The notes beneath the pieces are model-generated. The model was given only the letters and a program-made list of their open reading frames with translations, had not been told where the DNA came from and made no database searches. From the NCBI GenBank assembly GCA_947475295.1, contig CANJLF010000011.1:1-64000 (forward strand): a stretch of DNA of 64,000 bases, read 5' to 3'. How positions within the stretch are numbered: the stretch's first letter is position 1; every line of letters begins with the position of its first letter. Position numbers and translations under genes: made by a program. Origin of the DNA: Fidelibacterota bacterium. Lineage in GTDB: Bacteria; Pseudomonadota; Alphaproteobacteria; Rhodospirillales; Rhodospirillaceae. Positions 37,898 through 46,863 of the stretch are shown here, in pieces.

Positions 37898-39016
37898 GGA
37901 TTTAGAACATCAGCGCCGGTCTTGATGCGCGCCGCCAAGGATGCAGCCATGAACTTGTCGAGATCGCCGTCGAGCACGCCTTGGGAATCGGAAGTCTCCA
38001 CGTTGGTGCGCAAGTCCTTGACCATCTGATAGGGTTGCAGGACGTAGGAGCGGATCTGGTGGCCCCAGCCGATCTCGGTCTTGGCGGCTTCTTGCTGGGC
38101 CAGCTTGGCTTCCTGCTTTTCCAGCTCTAATTCATAAAGCCGCGAGCGCAGCATCTCCCAGCACTTGGCGCGGTTTTGGTGCTGCGAGCGCTGGCTCTGG
38201 CACTGCACGACGATATTGGTCGGATTATGCGTGATGCGCACGGCGCTATCGGTCTTATTGACGTGCTGACCGCCGGCGCCCTGCGAACGATAGGTATCGA
38301 TGCGGCAGTCCTTTTCGTCGATCTCGATCTCGATGGTGTCGTCGACCACCGGATAGACCCAGACCGAAGAAAAGCTGGTATGGCGCCGGGCGTTGGAGTC
38401 AAAGGGCGAGATACGCACCAGACGGTGCACGCCGCTTTCGGTCTTGAGCCAGCCGTAGGCGTTAAGGCCCGAGATCAGGAAGGTCACGGACTTGATGCCG
38501 GCAACTTCGCCGCCGCTCTCTTCCAGATACTGCACCTTATAGCCTTTGCGCTCGGCCCAGCGCGTGTACATGCGCGCCATCATCTCGGCCCAGTCTTGGG
38601 CTTCGGTGCCGCCTTGCCCCGCATGGATTTCGAGGTAGCAGTCGTTGGGGTCGGCTTCGCCCGACAAAAGGCTTTCCAGTTCCACGCGCTTGGCGCGCAC
38701 CAACACGTCGGCGACCATGCGCCGCGCTTCCTCAATGGCTTGTTCGTCTTTCTCTTCGTCGGCCAGCTCCGACAAAGCGACCGCGTCGCCGAGATCGCGT
38801 TCGAGCTTGCGGGTCGAGGCAATGGCGGTTTCGATCTGGGTCCGTTCGCGCATCAATTTCTGCGCTTCGGCGGGCTTGTTCCAGAGATTGGGGTCTTCGG
38901 CCTTGACGTTTAGTTCGTCAAGGCGCAGCAGCGCGCGATCCCAGTCAAAGATGCCTCCGGAGCAAGGTGAGGCAGCGCTCTATATCGTTGACTTGTTTTT
39001 CGATGTCGGGGCGCAT
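37894..39016 (-). CDS. prfB: Peptide chain release factor 2, made by programmed +1 frameshift
   Basis: Reads UGA and UAA stop codons. The start ATG (39014-39016) opens a 23-codon frame ending CTT-TGA, then +1 slippage continues with GAC TGG GAT CGC, giving about 373 residues. In the main frame are the stop-codon-reading SPF motif ([16 protein letters not shown]) and the peptidyl-tRNA-hydrolysis GGQ motif ([17 protein letters not shown]). A SD-like CGGAGG lies three bases before the slippery CTT. Frame start at an internal ATG (38856) would lose the N-terminal domain. It lies 90 bases after the PBP1A gene on the same strand. Confidence 0.95.
38944..38959 (-). promoter_or_regulatory. prfB programmed frameshift site
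   Basis: On the minus strand: CGGAGG (38954-38959), three bases, CTT (38948-38950), in-frame TGA (38945-38947), C (38944). This is the arrangement of the E. coli prfB site (AGGGGG-TAT-CTT-TGA-C). Low RF2 slows termination at UGA and favours +1 slippage, so RF2 regulates itself. Confidence 0.95.
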
Positions 39017-39106
39017 GGGAAACTCGCGTGTTTTGAAATGGGTAGTGCCGCGTTTTAGGGAAATCGCGGCCGTTAGACAAGGGGCCAGGACGCGTAAATG
39101 CAATAC

Positions 39107-41560
39107 CTAGTACAGGCCGCCCGCCGCGGGCTGATTCGGCAGGGTCACGCCGGTATCGTCCTCTTCCGACTGGCCGGTGATTGTGACCTGCGTGCTGGGC
39201 GACGTGCCGGTCTTGAAGGCTTCAAGGATCACACGACTGGCGCCCGCCTCGGCCAGACGACCGCTCTCGTGATCGACGCGCACGAGGCTAATGCCCGGCG
39301 GCACACGGAACGGAGTGGCGGCCTTGTTCTTTAGGGCGTCTCGCATGAATTCGCGGAAAATCGGAGCCGCTACCGTTGCGCCCTGTTCATGCGCACCCAG
39401 GGTCTTCAATTCGTCGAAGCCGACGAACACGCCCGCGACAAGATCGGGCGAGAAGCCCAGAAACCAGACGTCATGAATGTCGCTCGAGGTGCCGGTCTTA
39501 CCGGCGAGCGGCTTGCCGAGTTGGGCGACCGAACGGCCCGTACCGCTTTGAATCACGCCTTCCATCATATGCACGACCTGATAGACGCTGGCGGGATCGG
39601 CCAGCTGGGCGCGATCGTCCGGCAAGGCCGGCGGTCCCTGATTGTCCCAGGCTTCCGCGCTGCAGGCGGCGCAAGCCCGCATGTCCGTGCGGAAAATGGT
39701 CTTGCCGTTGCGGTCCTGGATACGGTCGATAAGAACCGGGTTCAGCTTCTTGCCGCCGTTGACCAGCTGCGCGTAAGCCGTGGTGAGGCGCAAGGGAGTC
39801 GTGACTTCGGCGCCGAGCGAATTGGCGAGGTTGGTCGGGAATTTATCGACAATGCCGAATTTTTCGGCAACACCCGCGACCTTGTCCATTCCAACCGCCT
39901 GCGCCAGGCGAACGGTAATCAGGTTGAGCGACTTTTCAAGGCCGGTGCGCACCGTCACGCGGCCAAAAAATTCACCGGCTTCGAAGTTCTGGGGCTTCCA
40001 TTTCGGCAGGCCAGGACCCTGATCCATGACAAACGGCGCATCGAGCACAAGCGTCGAAGGCGTGTAACCGGATTCCATGGCGGCGAGGTAAACGAAGGGT
40101 TTGAAAGCCGAGCCCGGCTGCCGCATGGCTTGCGTTGCGCGGTTGAATTGCGAGCGGGCGTAGGAAAAGCCGCCGTCCATGGCGAGCACACGGCCAGTGT
40201 GCGGATCCAACACCACCAGAGCGCCTTCGACGTCGGGGATCTGGCGCAGCCCGAACGTACGTTCAGGATAGGCAGCGCCCTCGCTGTTTTTTTCCACGGG
40301 CTCGACGGCAACGACATCGCCCGCATGCAGAACCTGGGTGGCGGACTTAACGAGATCGCCGACAGCCTGTTCCGGCAGCGACGGACGCGCCCACCGCAGT
40401 TCGCTCAGGGGTATCGTTCCAGCCTGTCCGCCGCGCACGACGACGGTCGCCTTCTCGGCCTGGACGGCGTTGACCACGCCCAGCTGCCACTCGGCAGGCA
40501 GACCTGCCGGGTCCTGTACATGTCTAAGACCTTCGGCCCAATCGCCGGTCAGCTTCGTAATGGGCCCGCGCCAGCCATGCGCGCGGTCATAGTTGATAAG
40601 GCCATTTCGCAAGGCGCGGTTGGCGATCCGCTGCAACTCGGGGTCGAGAGACGTGCGAACGGCAAGGCCGCCCTTATACAAAGCTTCTTCGCCGAACTTC
40701 TGCGCCAGATCGCGCCGAATGTTTTCGGCGAAGTAATCGGCGCCCATCACGACTTCGGTTTCGGAACGGTTGCGGACGGTAATGGCTTCGGCGCGTGCGG
40801 CCTTAGCTTCGGCGGTGGTGATGTAGCCGTCTTCCTGCATGCGCCCGATGACATAATCGCGCCGGTCCTTGGCGGCCTCGGGTTGACGCAAGGGGTTGTA
40901 ATTATTCGGCGCCTTGGCGAGACCGGCCAGGAAAGCGGCCTCACCCACAGTCAATTCGTCCTGCGACTTATTGAAGTAATTCATGGCCGCGGCTGCGGTG
41001 CCGTAGGCGCCAAAGCCCAAGTACTGCTGGTTCAGATAGAGTTCGAGGATGTGCTCTTTGGTAAAGGCCTGCTCGATCCGAAGCGAGAGAATCGCCTCAC
41101 GAACTTTGCGATCCAAACTGTATTCGCGCGTGCCGCCGAGGAGGAAATTCTGCGCCACTTGCTGCGTGATCGTGGAGGCGCCCTTGATACGCCGGTCGCT
41201 GCCGGAGATTTTTTCGCCCAGAGCAACCACCACCGCGCGCATCAGGCCCACCGGGTCGATGCCGGGATGGCTGTAGAAACGCTGGTCTTCGGAAGCGACA
41301 AAGGCATCGATGATGCGTTTGGGAATCGCGGTGATGGGCACGAACACCCGGCCCTCGACGGCATATTCCTGGATCAGCGAGCCGTCGCCGGCATAAACCC
41401 GGGTCATGACCGCCGGCGCGTAGGTCGCCAGCGTGCGGTAGTCGGGCAGGCCTTTACTGAAGTGCCAGAAAATGAAAACCGCCGCGCCGCCGGCAAAGAA
41501 AATGCCGAGCATGAGCACGCAAAAACCTATCGTCAGCCACCGCATCATGGGAATACGCAA
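39107..41560 (-). CDS. mrcA: Penicillin-binding protein 1A
   Basis: Bifunctional peptidoglycan synthase: an N-terminal membrane anchor (LTIGFCVLMLGIFFAGGAAVFIF), a GT51 glycosyltransferase domain with catalytic Glu in VASEDQRFYSHPGIDP and STITQQVAQNFLLG, and a transpeptidase domain with the SxxK motif PGSAFKPFVYLAAM and KTGT near the C-terminus (GKPLAGKTGTSSDIHDVWF). An OB-like insertion (residues about 330-430) is usual for alphaproteobacterial PBP1A. 817 residues. It lies downstream of the amidase gene, with prfB following, an arrangement seen in many alphaproteobacteria. Confidence 0.95.
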   Translation of the reverse strand: MRIPMMRWLTIGFCVLMLGIFFAGGAAVFIFWHFSKGLPDYRTLATYAPAVMTRVYAGDGSLIQEYAVEGRVFVPITAIPKRIIDAFVASEDQRFYSHPGIDPVGLMRAVVVALGEKISGSDRRIKGASTITQQVAQNFLLGGTREYSLDRKVREAILSLRIEQAFTKEHILELYLNQQYLGFGAYGTAAAAMNYFNKSQDELTVGEAAFLAGLAKAPNNYNPLRQPEAAKDRRDYVIGRMQEDGYITTAEAKAARAEAITVRNRSETEVVMGADYFAENIRRDLAQKFGEEALYKGGLAVRTSLDPELQRIANRALRNGLINYDRAHGWRGPITKLTGDWAEGLRHVQDPAGLPAEWQLGVVNAVQAEKATVVVRGGQAGTIPLSELRWARPSLPEQAVGDLVKSATQVLHAGDVVAVEPVEKNSEGAAYPERTFGLRQIPDVEGALVVLDPHTGRVLAMDGGFSYARSQFNRATQAMRQPGSAFKPFVYLAAMESGYTPSTLVLDAPFVMDQGPGLPKWKPQNFEAGEFFGRVTVRTGLEKSLNLITVRLAQAVGMDKVAGVAEKFGIVDKFPTNLANSLGAEVTTPLRLTTAYAQLVNGGKKLNPVLIDRIQDRNGKTIFRTDMRACAACSAEAWDNQGPPALPDDRAQLADPASVYQVVHMMEGVIQSGTGRSVAQLGKPLAGKTGTSSDIHDVWFLGFSPDLVAGVFVGFDELKTLGAHEQGATVAAPIFREFMRDALKNKAATPFRVPPGISLVRVDHESGRLAEAGASRVILEAFKTGTSPSTQVTITGQSEEDDTGVTLPNQPAAGGLY

Positions 41561-41699
41561 CCTCTTAGCTTTGGCCCCTTACTTTTGATCTGGGCCGGGC
41601 GTGCGGCTGTTTAGCACGGCCACAGGCGGTGGTAGCCCAGAAATAAGGCAAAAATCAGCCCGGGACGCCCTTTTTGGCGCCGTTCAAGGGGTTAAACGC

Positions 41700-43097
41700 T
41701 CAAAGTCGGCTAACGCTCCGGCTGGGGCCGAAATGGGTGTCGAGACCGCGCACCAGGGCGCTCATGAGCTTGGACCGGTAGGCGTCCTTCTTGAGGAAGG
41801 TTTCGTCCTCCCGGTTCGACAGGTAGCCCATTTCAATCAACACCGACGGGATATCGGGCGATTTAAGCACCGCGAAACGGGCGAACCTGTGACTGTTCCG
41901 CACCAGCGTCACTTCACGCTCGAGTTCATTGATCAGTTTGGCGGCGAGTTTGGTGGCCAGGTTCATGCTCTCACGCTGGGCAAGGTCCACCAGGATATGG
42001 CGGACCTCCTGGGTCTCGTGCGAAAGGTCGATGCCGATAATGCTGTCGGCGCTGTTTTCCTGCTCCGCCAGGGCTTCGGCCTCTTTGTCGGAGGCCCGTT
42101 CCGAAAGGGTATAGACCGACAGGCCGCGCACGGCCTTGTTGGCCATAGAGTCCGCGTGCAGCGACACAAAGATGTCGGCCTGGGCGGTGCGCGCGATCTC
42201 GCGGCGTTCGCTCAATCCGAGGGACACATCGTGGTCGCGCGTCAGGATGACTTTGTACCGGCCGGTACCTTCCAGGCGCGTCCGCAGCTGCTGGGCGGCG
42301 GCCAGGGTGATGATCTTTTCATAGATGCCGCTGACGCCTATGGCGCCCGGATCGACGCCGCCGTGGCCGGGATCGATGGCGATGATTTTCTTTTGGCTGG
42401 CGACTTTGGGCGCGGCCTTGGCGTCTTCGGCCGGAGGTTTGGCTGCCGGCGGCTGCGCGGCCGCGGTTTGCGGCGCGGGCGCGCCGAACTGGCCGATCTT
42501 ATGTTGCGGGCCCAGCACCGCCATGAACTGCGCCCGCTCCATGGGCTCCAGGTCGACGACAAAGCGGAACGGCGTCTGGCCGGTCGCCGGTAATACAAAG
42601 GCGTTCTTGATATTGGCCGGACCACCCAGATCGACAACGATGCGGGCGTTGCCGGTTTGAAACAGGCCAAAACGCACGGATTTCACCAGACCAACCGTGC
42701 CCTGGGCCGCGTTACCCACGGCCCAATCCAGTTCAGGCAGGTCGATAACGACCCGGTAAGGGTCGGCCAGCCGGAACAGGCTGAAGTCCACGCCTTCCGA
42801 AAGCTCCAGCACCAGGCGGGTATGAGTGCCATGGTCATAAAGACGCATGGCCGAAGCGATGCCGAGCACGCGGCCCGCCGCTTGCGACACCATCGGCCAC
42901 ATCACCGCGGCGGCCCCCGCCACCACCACTAAACGCCGGTTTATCGACGGATTATATATGTTTTCTAATGACTTGCGTGATCCTTCCCGGCTTTCGACGG
43001 AAGGACCTGTAAGCAATGGCGCGGCATACTTGGGATCGAGGAAATTCGTCATGAGACGTACAAATCGCCGCGTTAAGTCATTGACTCTGAACAACAT
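41700..43097 (-). CDS. amiC: N-acetylmuramoyl-L-alanine amidase with AMIN domain
   Basis: Cleaves the lactyl-amide bond between MurNAc and the stem peptide, mainly at septation. After a hydrophobic signal (RRLVVVAGAAAVMWPMVSQAAG) comes an AMIN domain (TRLVLELSEGVDFSLFRLADPYRVVIDLPEL), a Pro/Ala linker, and an Amidase_3 domain with zinc ligands in IDPGHGGVDPGAIG, the Glu region, and SLHADSM. ATG 43095-43097 has AAAGG just upstream; further starts at 43154 and 43052 are possible. The signal is far into the sequence and includes an RR (twin-arginine-like) pair, consistent with Tat export as for AmiC. It is the first gene before PBP1A. Confidence 0.9.
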   Translation of the reverse strand: MLFRVNDLTRRFVRLMTNFLDPKYAAPLLTGPSVESREGSRKSLENIYNPSINRRLVVVAGAAAVMWPMVSQAAGRVLGIASAMRLYDHGTHTRLVLELSEGVDFSLFRLADPYRVVIDLPELDWAVGNAAQGTVGLVKSVRFGLFQTGNARIVVDLGGPANIKNAFVLPATGQTPFRFVVDLEPMERAQFMAVLGPQHKIGQFGAPAPQTAAAQPPAAKPPAEDAKAAPKVASQKKIIAIDPGHGGVDPGAIGVSGIYEKIITLAAAQQLRTRLEGTGRYKVILTRDHDVSLGLSERREIARTAQADIFVSLHADSMANKAVRGLSVYTLSERASDKEAEALAEQENSADSIIGIDLSHETQEVRHILVDLAQRESMNLATKLAAKLINELEREVTLVRNSHRFARFAVLKSPDIPSVLIEMGYLSNREDETFLKKDAYRSKLMSALVRGLDTHFGPSRSVSRL

Positions 43098-43615
43098 ACA
43101 CCTTTTTCCCGAGTCGCGGCAAGAATCTTGCGGAATGGGCCTTTGTAACTGCAAATTTGGGCTGCGAGAGGGCGGGAATTAGACGTTGTCACGTCGGCCA
43201 TGACCCGTTTATGGTTGCCATACTCGTGGTTACTTCCGACACGCCGCCGAGGGCTGGTATCCCTCGATTCACTGAGCTTTAGTTCTCTGAATCTCAAGGG
43301 TTTTTGTCCGGAAGAGACCCGTTTCTGAAACGGGAATGGTTGGCTTTAGACGCCCTCCGGCCCCACCACATCGTAGCCCGGGGGCTAGTGTGCCGAGATC
43401 TATGTTTAGCCGCCGCTCGCCAACCGTGAACGTCCGTATCCCGGCGTTCCGTTCGGCTGACTTTTGCGGCAGCCCAACTCGGTCCACTCGCCTGCTCATG
43501 TCCGGCGCAAACTTATCCATTTCATCATTTACACAAACCCGCTGCGGACGCGCGCTCTTAGGTCCTTTGACCTTGGGCCGCGCGGGCACCGCGGCGTCAC
43601 GGAGTACGCCTGACT
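43098..43615. other. 518-base divergent region including the long rne leader
   Basis: No gene is supported. Hairpins toward rne are CCCGTTT-CTG-AAACGGG (43318-43334) and TAGCCC-GG-GGGCTA (43374-43387). GC-rich complementary stretches lie just before the rne start. RNase E is known to control its own mRNA through a structured 5' leader in E. coli. The long leader here may play a similar role, but no sequence homology to the E. coli leader can be claimed. Confidence 0.45.
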
Positions 43616-46600
43616 ATGGTCAAAAGAATGCTCATCGAGGCCACGCACCCGGAGGAAACTCGGGTCGTGGTACTGGACGGAACGCGGCTTGAAGAATTTG
43701 ATGTAGAGACCTCTACCAAAAAGCAAATCAAAGGCAACATCTACCTGGCCAAAGTGGTCCGGGTTGAGCCGTCGCTTCAAGCAGCCTTCGTCGATTACGG
43801 CGGGAACCGTCACGGGTTCCTGGCCTTTAGCGAAATCCATCCCGACTACTACCAAATCCCGGTGGCCGACCGCGAACGCCTCATGGCGGAAGCACAGCGC
43901 CATGAGGAAGAGGAAGAACGCCGTGACTCCGCCCGCGAAAGCCGGCGTCAGGCACAGGCGGGAAATGATCAAGCTGGCCACGACCAGGAACACGGTCATG
44001 AGCACGGTGCCGAGCAGTCCCCCGATCAAATCCATGATCATGACCACGCGCACGACCATGACCATGATCACGGCGATCACGACCACGATCACGACCACGA
44101 TCACGGCGACGCCATTCCGCTGGCCTTTATTCCGCCGGCCATCACCTCGCCCGTGACCACGTCGGACGATGACGACGACCACGAAGACGAGGTCAAATCC
44201 GACGCCGCTGAGCATGAGCCTGAGTCGGCTGAGCCATCTTTCGCGCCCGTTGAACAGACGCCCGAGACCGCGACCGTGTCCGATGCGCCGGTCGAGGCAA
44301 GCGCGGATGGTCAGCCAGCGCCGACGTCGGATGAACAGACGGCGGCCGGCGAACAAGGCGGCGCGCAATCCGGTGAACATGCCGGCGAACAAGGCAGCGG
44401 TGACCAGCAAGCCCCGCACAAGCCCGACAACAAGGCCGCCGGTGTCGAAACCGTCGGCGGTGAAGAAGACGAAGAAGAAGCCGCCGAAGACAAACAGCGC
44501 CGCCGTTATGTCGCATCGCGCCATTACAAAATTCAGGAAGTCATCAAGCGCCGCCAGATCATGCTGATCCAGGTGGTGAAGGAAGAGCGCGGCAATAAAG
44601 GCGCTGCGCTCACGACGTTCCTGTCACTGGCCGGACGCTATTGCGTATTGATGCCCAATAGCCCGCGCGGCGGCGGTGTGTCGCGCAAAATCACATCCGC
44701 CCAGGACCGTCGCCGCTTAAAGGCGATTCTCGGCGATCTCGAACTACCCACGAACATGGCGGTGATTCTCCGTACCGCCGGCGCCGAGCGCAACAAGACC
44801 GAAATCAAGCGCGACTACGAATATCTGCAGCGCACCTGGAACAGCATCCGCGAAGTCACAATGACCAGCCGCGCGCCGGCCCTCATCCATGAGGAAGCCA
44901 GCCTGATCAAGCGCGCGATCCGCGACATCTATAGCCGCGACATCGAAGAGGTCTGGGTCGAAGGCGAGGAAGGCTACAAGGTCGGCAAAGACTTCATGAA
45001 GATGCTGACGCCGAGCCACGCCAAGAAGGTGCAGCGCTACAAGGACGACATCATTCCGCTGTTCCACCGGTACCAGGTGGAAAGCCAGATGGAGGCCATC
45101 AACAGCCCGACCGTACAGCTGCGCTCGGGCGGATCGATCGTGTTCGCCCAGACCGAAGCGCTGGTCGCCATCGACGTCAACTCGGGCCGCGCCACCAAAG
45201 AGCGCCACATCGAAGAGACCGCCTACAAGACCAACATGGAAGCCGCCGACGAAATCGCGCGCCAGCTTCGCCTACGCGATCTTGCCGGCCTGATCGTCAT
45301 CGACTTCATCGACATGGAAGACAGCCGCAACAACCACGCGGTTGAACGCCGGTTGAAAGAAGCGCTGAAAGCCGACCGCGCCCGCATTCAGGTGGGCCGC
45401 ATCAGCCACTTCGGCCTTTTGGAACTGTCGCGCCAGCGCCTGCGCCCCAGCCTGATCGAAGCTAACTACCGCCCCTGCGCTCATTGCGCGGGCTCCGGCA
45501 TGGTGCGCTCGACGGAATCCGCCGCGGTCTATTCGCTGCGCATGCTGGAAGAAGAAGGCGGCCGCCAACGCTCCAGCGAAGTCACCATCACCGTGCATCC
45601 GGACGTAGCACTTTATCTGCTGAACTATAAGCGCGAAGCCCTGGCCAGCATTGAGAGCCGCTATCGCCTCCGCACGATTGTGCTGGGCGACGCCACCCTG
45701 GTGCCTCCGAATATCCGCTTGGATCGCGTCAAAGCCGTGCGCGCCATTGGCGATGAGAACGAAATAGCGCCTCACCGCGAGCCGCCCCGCGAGATCGAAC
45801 GCCCCGCCGTGATTGAAGCGGACGTCGCGGAAGACGAGGAAGAGGAAGAAGAAGCCAGCGCATCCGAAGCGCGCCCGCAGGAATCGCGTCACCGCGACCA
45901 ACGGCCGCCGCGTGACCAAAGTCGCGATCACAATCGCGACCGTAACCGTGACGCAAACCGAGATCCCAATCGCGATCCTAATCGGGAAGCCAGTCGCGAT
46001 CCCAACCGCGAAGGCGGCCAAGACGGCGGGCGCAAGCGCCGCAGACGTAGACGCCGCGGCGGCGCCAACCGCAGTCCCGATGGTTCGGTGCCGCCCGCAA
46101 GCGGCAACGAATTCGCGCCCGCGCCGGACGGCGAAAATTCATTTCAACCGTCGCAAGCGCAGAACGCCAGCGATGCGCCGCGCGAAGCTCAAGGTGACGA
46201 TCAAGGACAACTTGGCGGCGCTCCTGGCGAGCAACGCCCCGGACATGATGACCCGGCCCGGCGCGGACGCCGGCGTGGTCGCCGAGGTGGACGCCGGCGG
46301 CGGCGCGGCGGCGAGCCCGGTAGCGAACGCGGCGGACCGCAAAGCGGTGCGCCAAACGAAGACGGCGCGCAGCCGTCTGCGGCCCAATGGTCGCAAGATG
46401 GGGCCGAAGACGCGCCGCATGATTCACCCCGGCCCGAGCGTGCTGAAAGCGGGCCGGCGGCTTCTGTCGCCGCTGTACGAGCTTCAGCACCGGAACCCTC
46501 CGGCGATGCATCCACACCCGCAGCTCCGAAAGGCTTCTTCCGCGCTTTGAAGGAGTCATGGCGACGCAACGACGGCGACGGGCAAAGTGAGTCCGCGCCT

Positions 46601-46753
46601 AGCGCGGCGGCGCCGTCGCCGCTGCCACCTCCGCCAGCGCCGCAGCCCGCGCCCCAGTCCGCACGGGCCGAGGCGCCTCGTGCTGAAGCGCCGCGCGCCG
46701 AGCCGGAATCCTCGGGGCCGTCCCGCAAGGGATGGTGGGATGCTAAGGAGTAG
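43616..46753 (+). CDS. rne: Ribonuclease E with large S1 insertion and His-Asp repeat
   Basis: Endoribonuclease of mRNA decay and rRNA/tRNA maturation, and degradosome scaffold. The S1 domain starts at the N-terminus (GNIYLAKVVRVEPSLQAAFVDYGGNRHGFLAF) and is split by about 205 acidic, low-complexity residues (90-296), including a His-Asp repeat at about 140-164. It then resumes (YKIQEVIKRRQIMLIQVVKEERGNKGAALT). The catalytic DNase-I-like part has AIDVNSGRATKE (Asp near residue 519) and VIDFIDMEDSRN. The Zn-link is CAHC (Cys621 and Cys624). The C-terminal 250 residues are disordered, with Asn-Arg-Asp repeats and Arg-rich runs. A small C-terminal motif RKGWWDAKE ends it. Confidence 0.94.
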   Translation: MVKRMLIEATHPEETRVVVLDGTRLEEFDVETSTKKQIKGNIYLAKVVRVEPSLQAAFVDYGGNRHGFLAFSEIHPDYYQIPVADRERLMAEAQRHEEEEERRDSARESRRQAQAGNDQAGHDQEHGHEHGAEQSPDQIHDHDHAHDHDHDHGDHDHDHDHDHGDAIPLAFIPPAITSPVTTSDDDDDHEDEVKSDAAEHEPESAEPSFAPVEQTPETATVSDAPVEASADGQPAPTSDEQTAAGEQGGAQSGEHAGEQGSGDQQAPHKPDNKAAGVETVGGEEDEEEAAEDKQRRRYVASRHYKIQEVIKRRQIMLIQVVKEERGNKGAALTTFLSLAGRYCVLMPNSPRGGGVSRKITSAQDRRRLKAILGDLELPTNMAVILRTAGAERNKTEIKRDYEYLQRTWNSIREVTMTSRAPALIHEEASLIKRAIRDIYSRDIEEVWVEGEEGYKVGKDFMKMLTPSHAKKVQRYKDDIIPLFHRYQVESQMEAINSPTVQLRSGGSIVFAQTEALVAIDVNSGRATKERHIEETAYKTNMEAADEIARQLRLRDLAGLIVIDFIDMEDSRNNHAVERRLKEALKADRARIQVGRISHFGLLELSRQRLRPSLIEANYRPCAHCAGSGMVRSTESAAVYSLRMLEEEGGRQRSSEVTITVHPDVALYLLNYKREALASIESRYRLRTIVLGDATLVPPNIRLDRVKAVRAIGDENEIAPHREPPREIERPAVIEADVAEDEEEEEEASASEARPQESRHRDQRPPRDQSRDHNRDRNRDANRDPNRDPNREASRDPNREGGQDGGRKRRRRRRRGGANRSPDGSVPPASGNEFAPAPDGENSFQPSQAQNASDAPREAQGDDQGQLGGAPGEQRPGHDDPARRGRRRGRRGGRRRRRGGEPGSERGGPQSGAPNEDGAQPSAAQWSQDGAEDAPHDSPRPERAESGPAASVAAVRASAPEPSGDASTPAAPKGFFRALKESWRRNDGDGQSESAPSAAAPSPLPPPPAPQPAPQSARAEAPRAEAPRAEPESSGPSRKGWWDAKE

Positions 46754-46778
46754 TGATTCTGATTTGGTTGCATTTTCT

Positions 46779-46803
46779 GTCGCGCGCTAAGACGCGCGCG
46801 ATT
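46779..46803 (+). repeat. Dispersed GC hairpin repeat, copy 1
   Basis: GTCGCGCGCT, three variable bases (AAG), ACGCGCGCGATT. It folds as an 8-bp stem TCGCGCGC/GCGCGCGA. A second copy, inverted and identical apart from the three central bases, is at 52331-52355. It lies 25 bases after the rne stop. Confidence 0.75.
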
Positions 46804-46812
46804 CAAAAGTGA

Positions 46813-46831
46813 TGCCGGCCCTCGGCCGGCA
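46813..46831. repeat. Inverted repeat between convergent rne and aminotransferase genes
   Basis: TGCCGGCC-CTC-GGCCGGCA, a perfect 8-bp stem. No T-run follows on either strand. It may act with the preceding hairpin as an end structure of the convergent transcripts. The sequence after it up to 46868 weakly resembles the right half of the repeat at 55947-55998. Confidence 0.5.
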
Positions 46832-46863
46832 GGGAACCGGAGACCACTTCGCCGGAAAATGCT

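Noticed and set aside
39389-41614. A 741-codon open frame on the plus strand opposite the PBP1A gene
   Set aside because: It mirrors a secure PBP1A gene, and its translation has no recognisable family or composition of a real protein. Long antisense frames are common in GC-rich DNA.
43098-43615. Coding capacity in the rne leader
   Set aside because: The frames present are short and overlap hairpins, with no ribosome binding site or family resemblance.
45813-46550. A 245-codon alternate frame in the RNase E 3' end
   Set aside because: It is Lys/Arg/Ala-rich and arises from the repetitive scaffold region in another frame.
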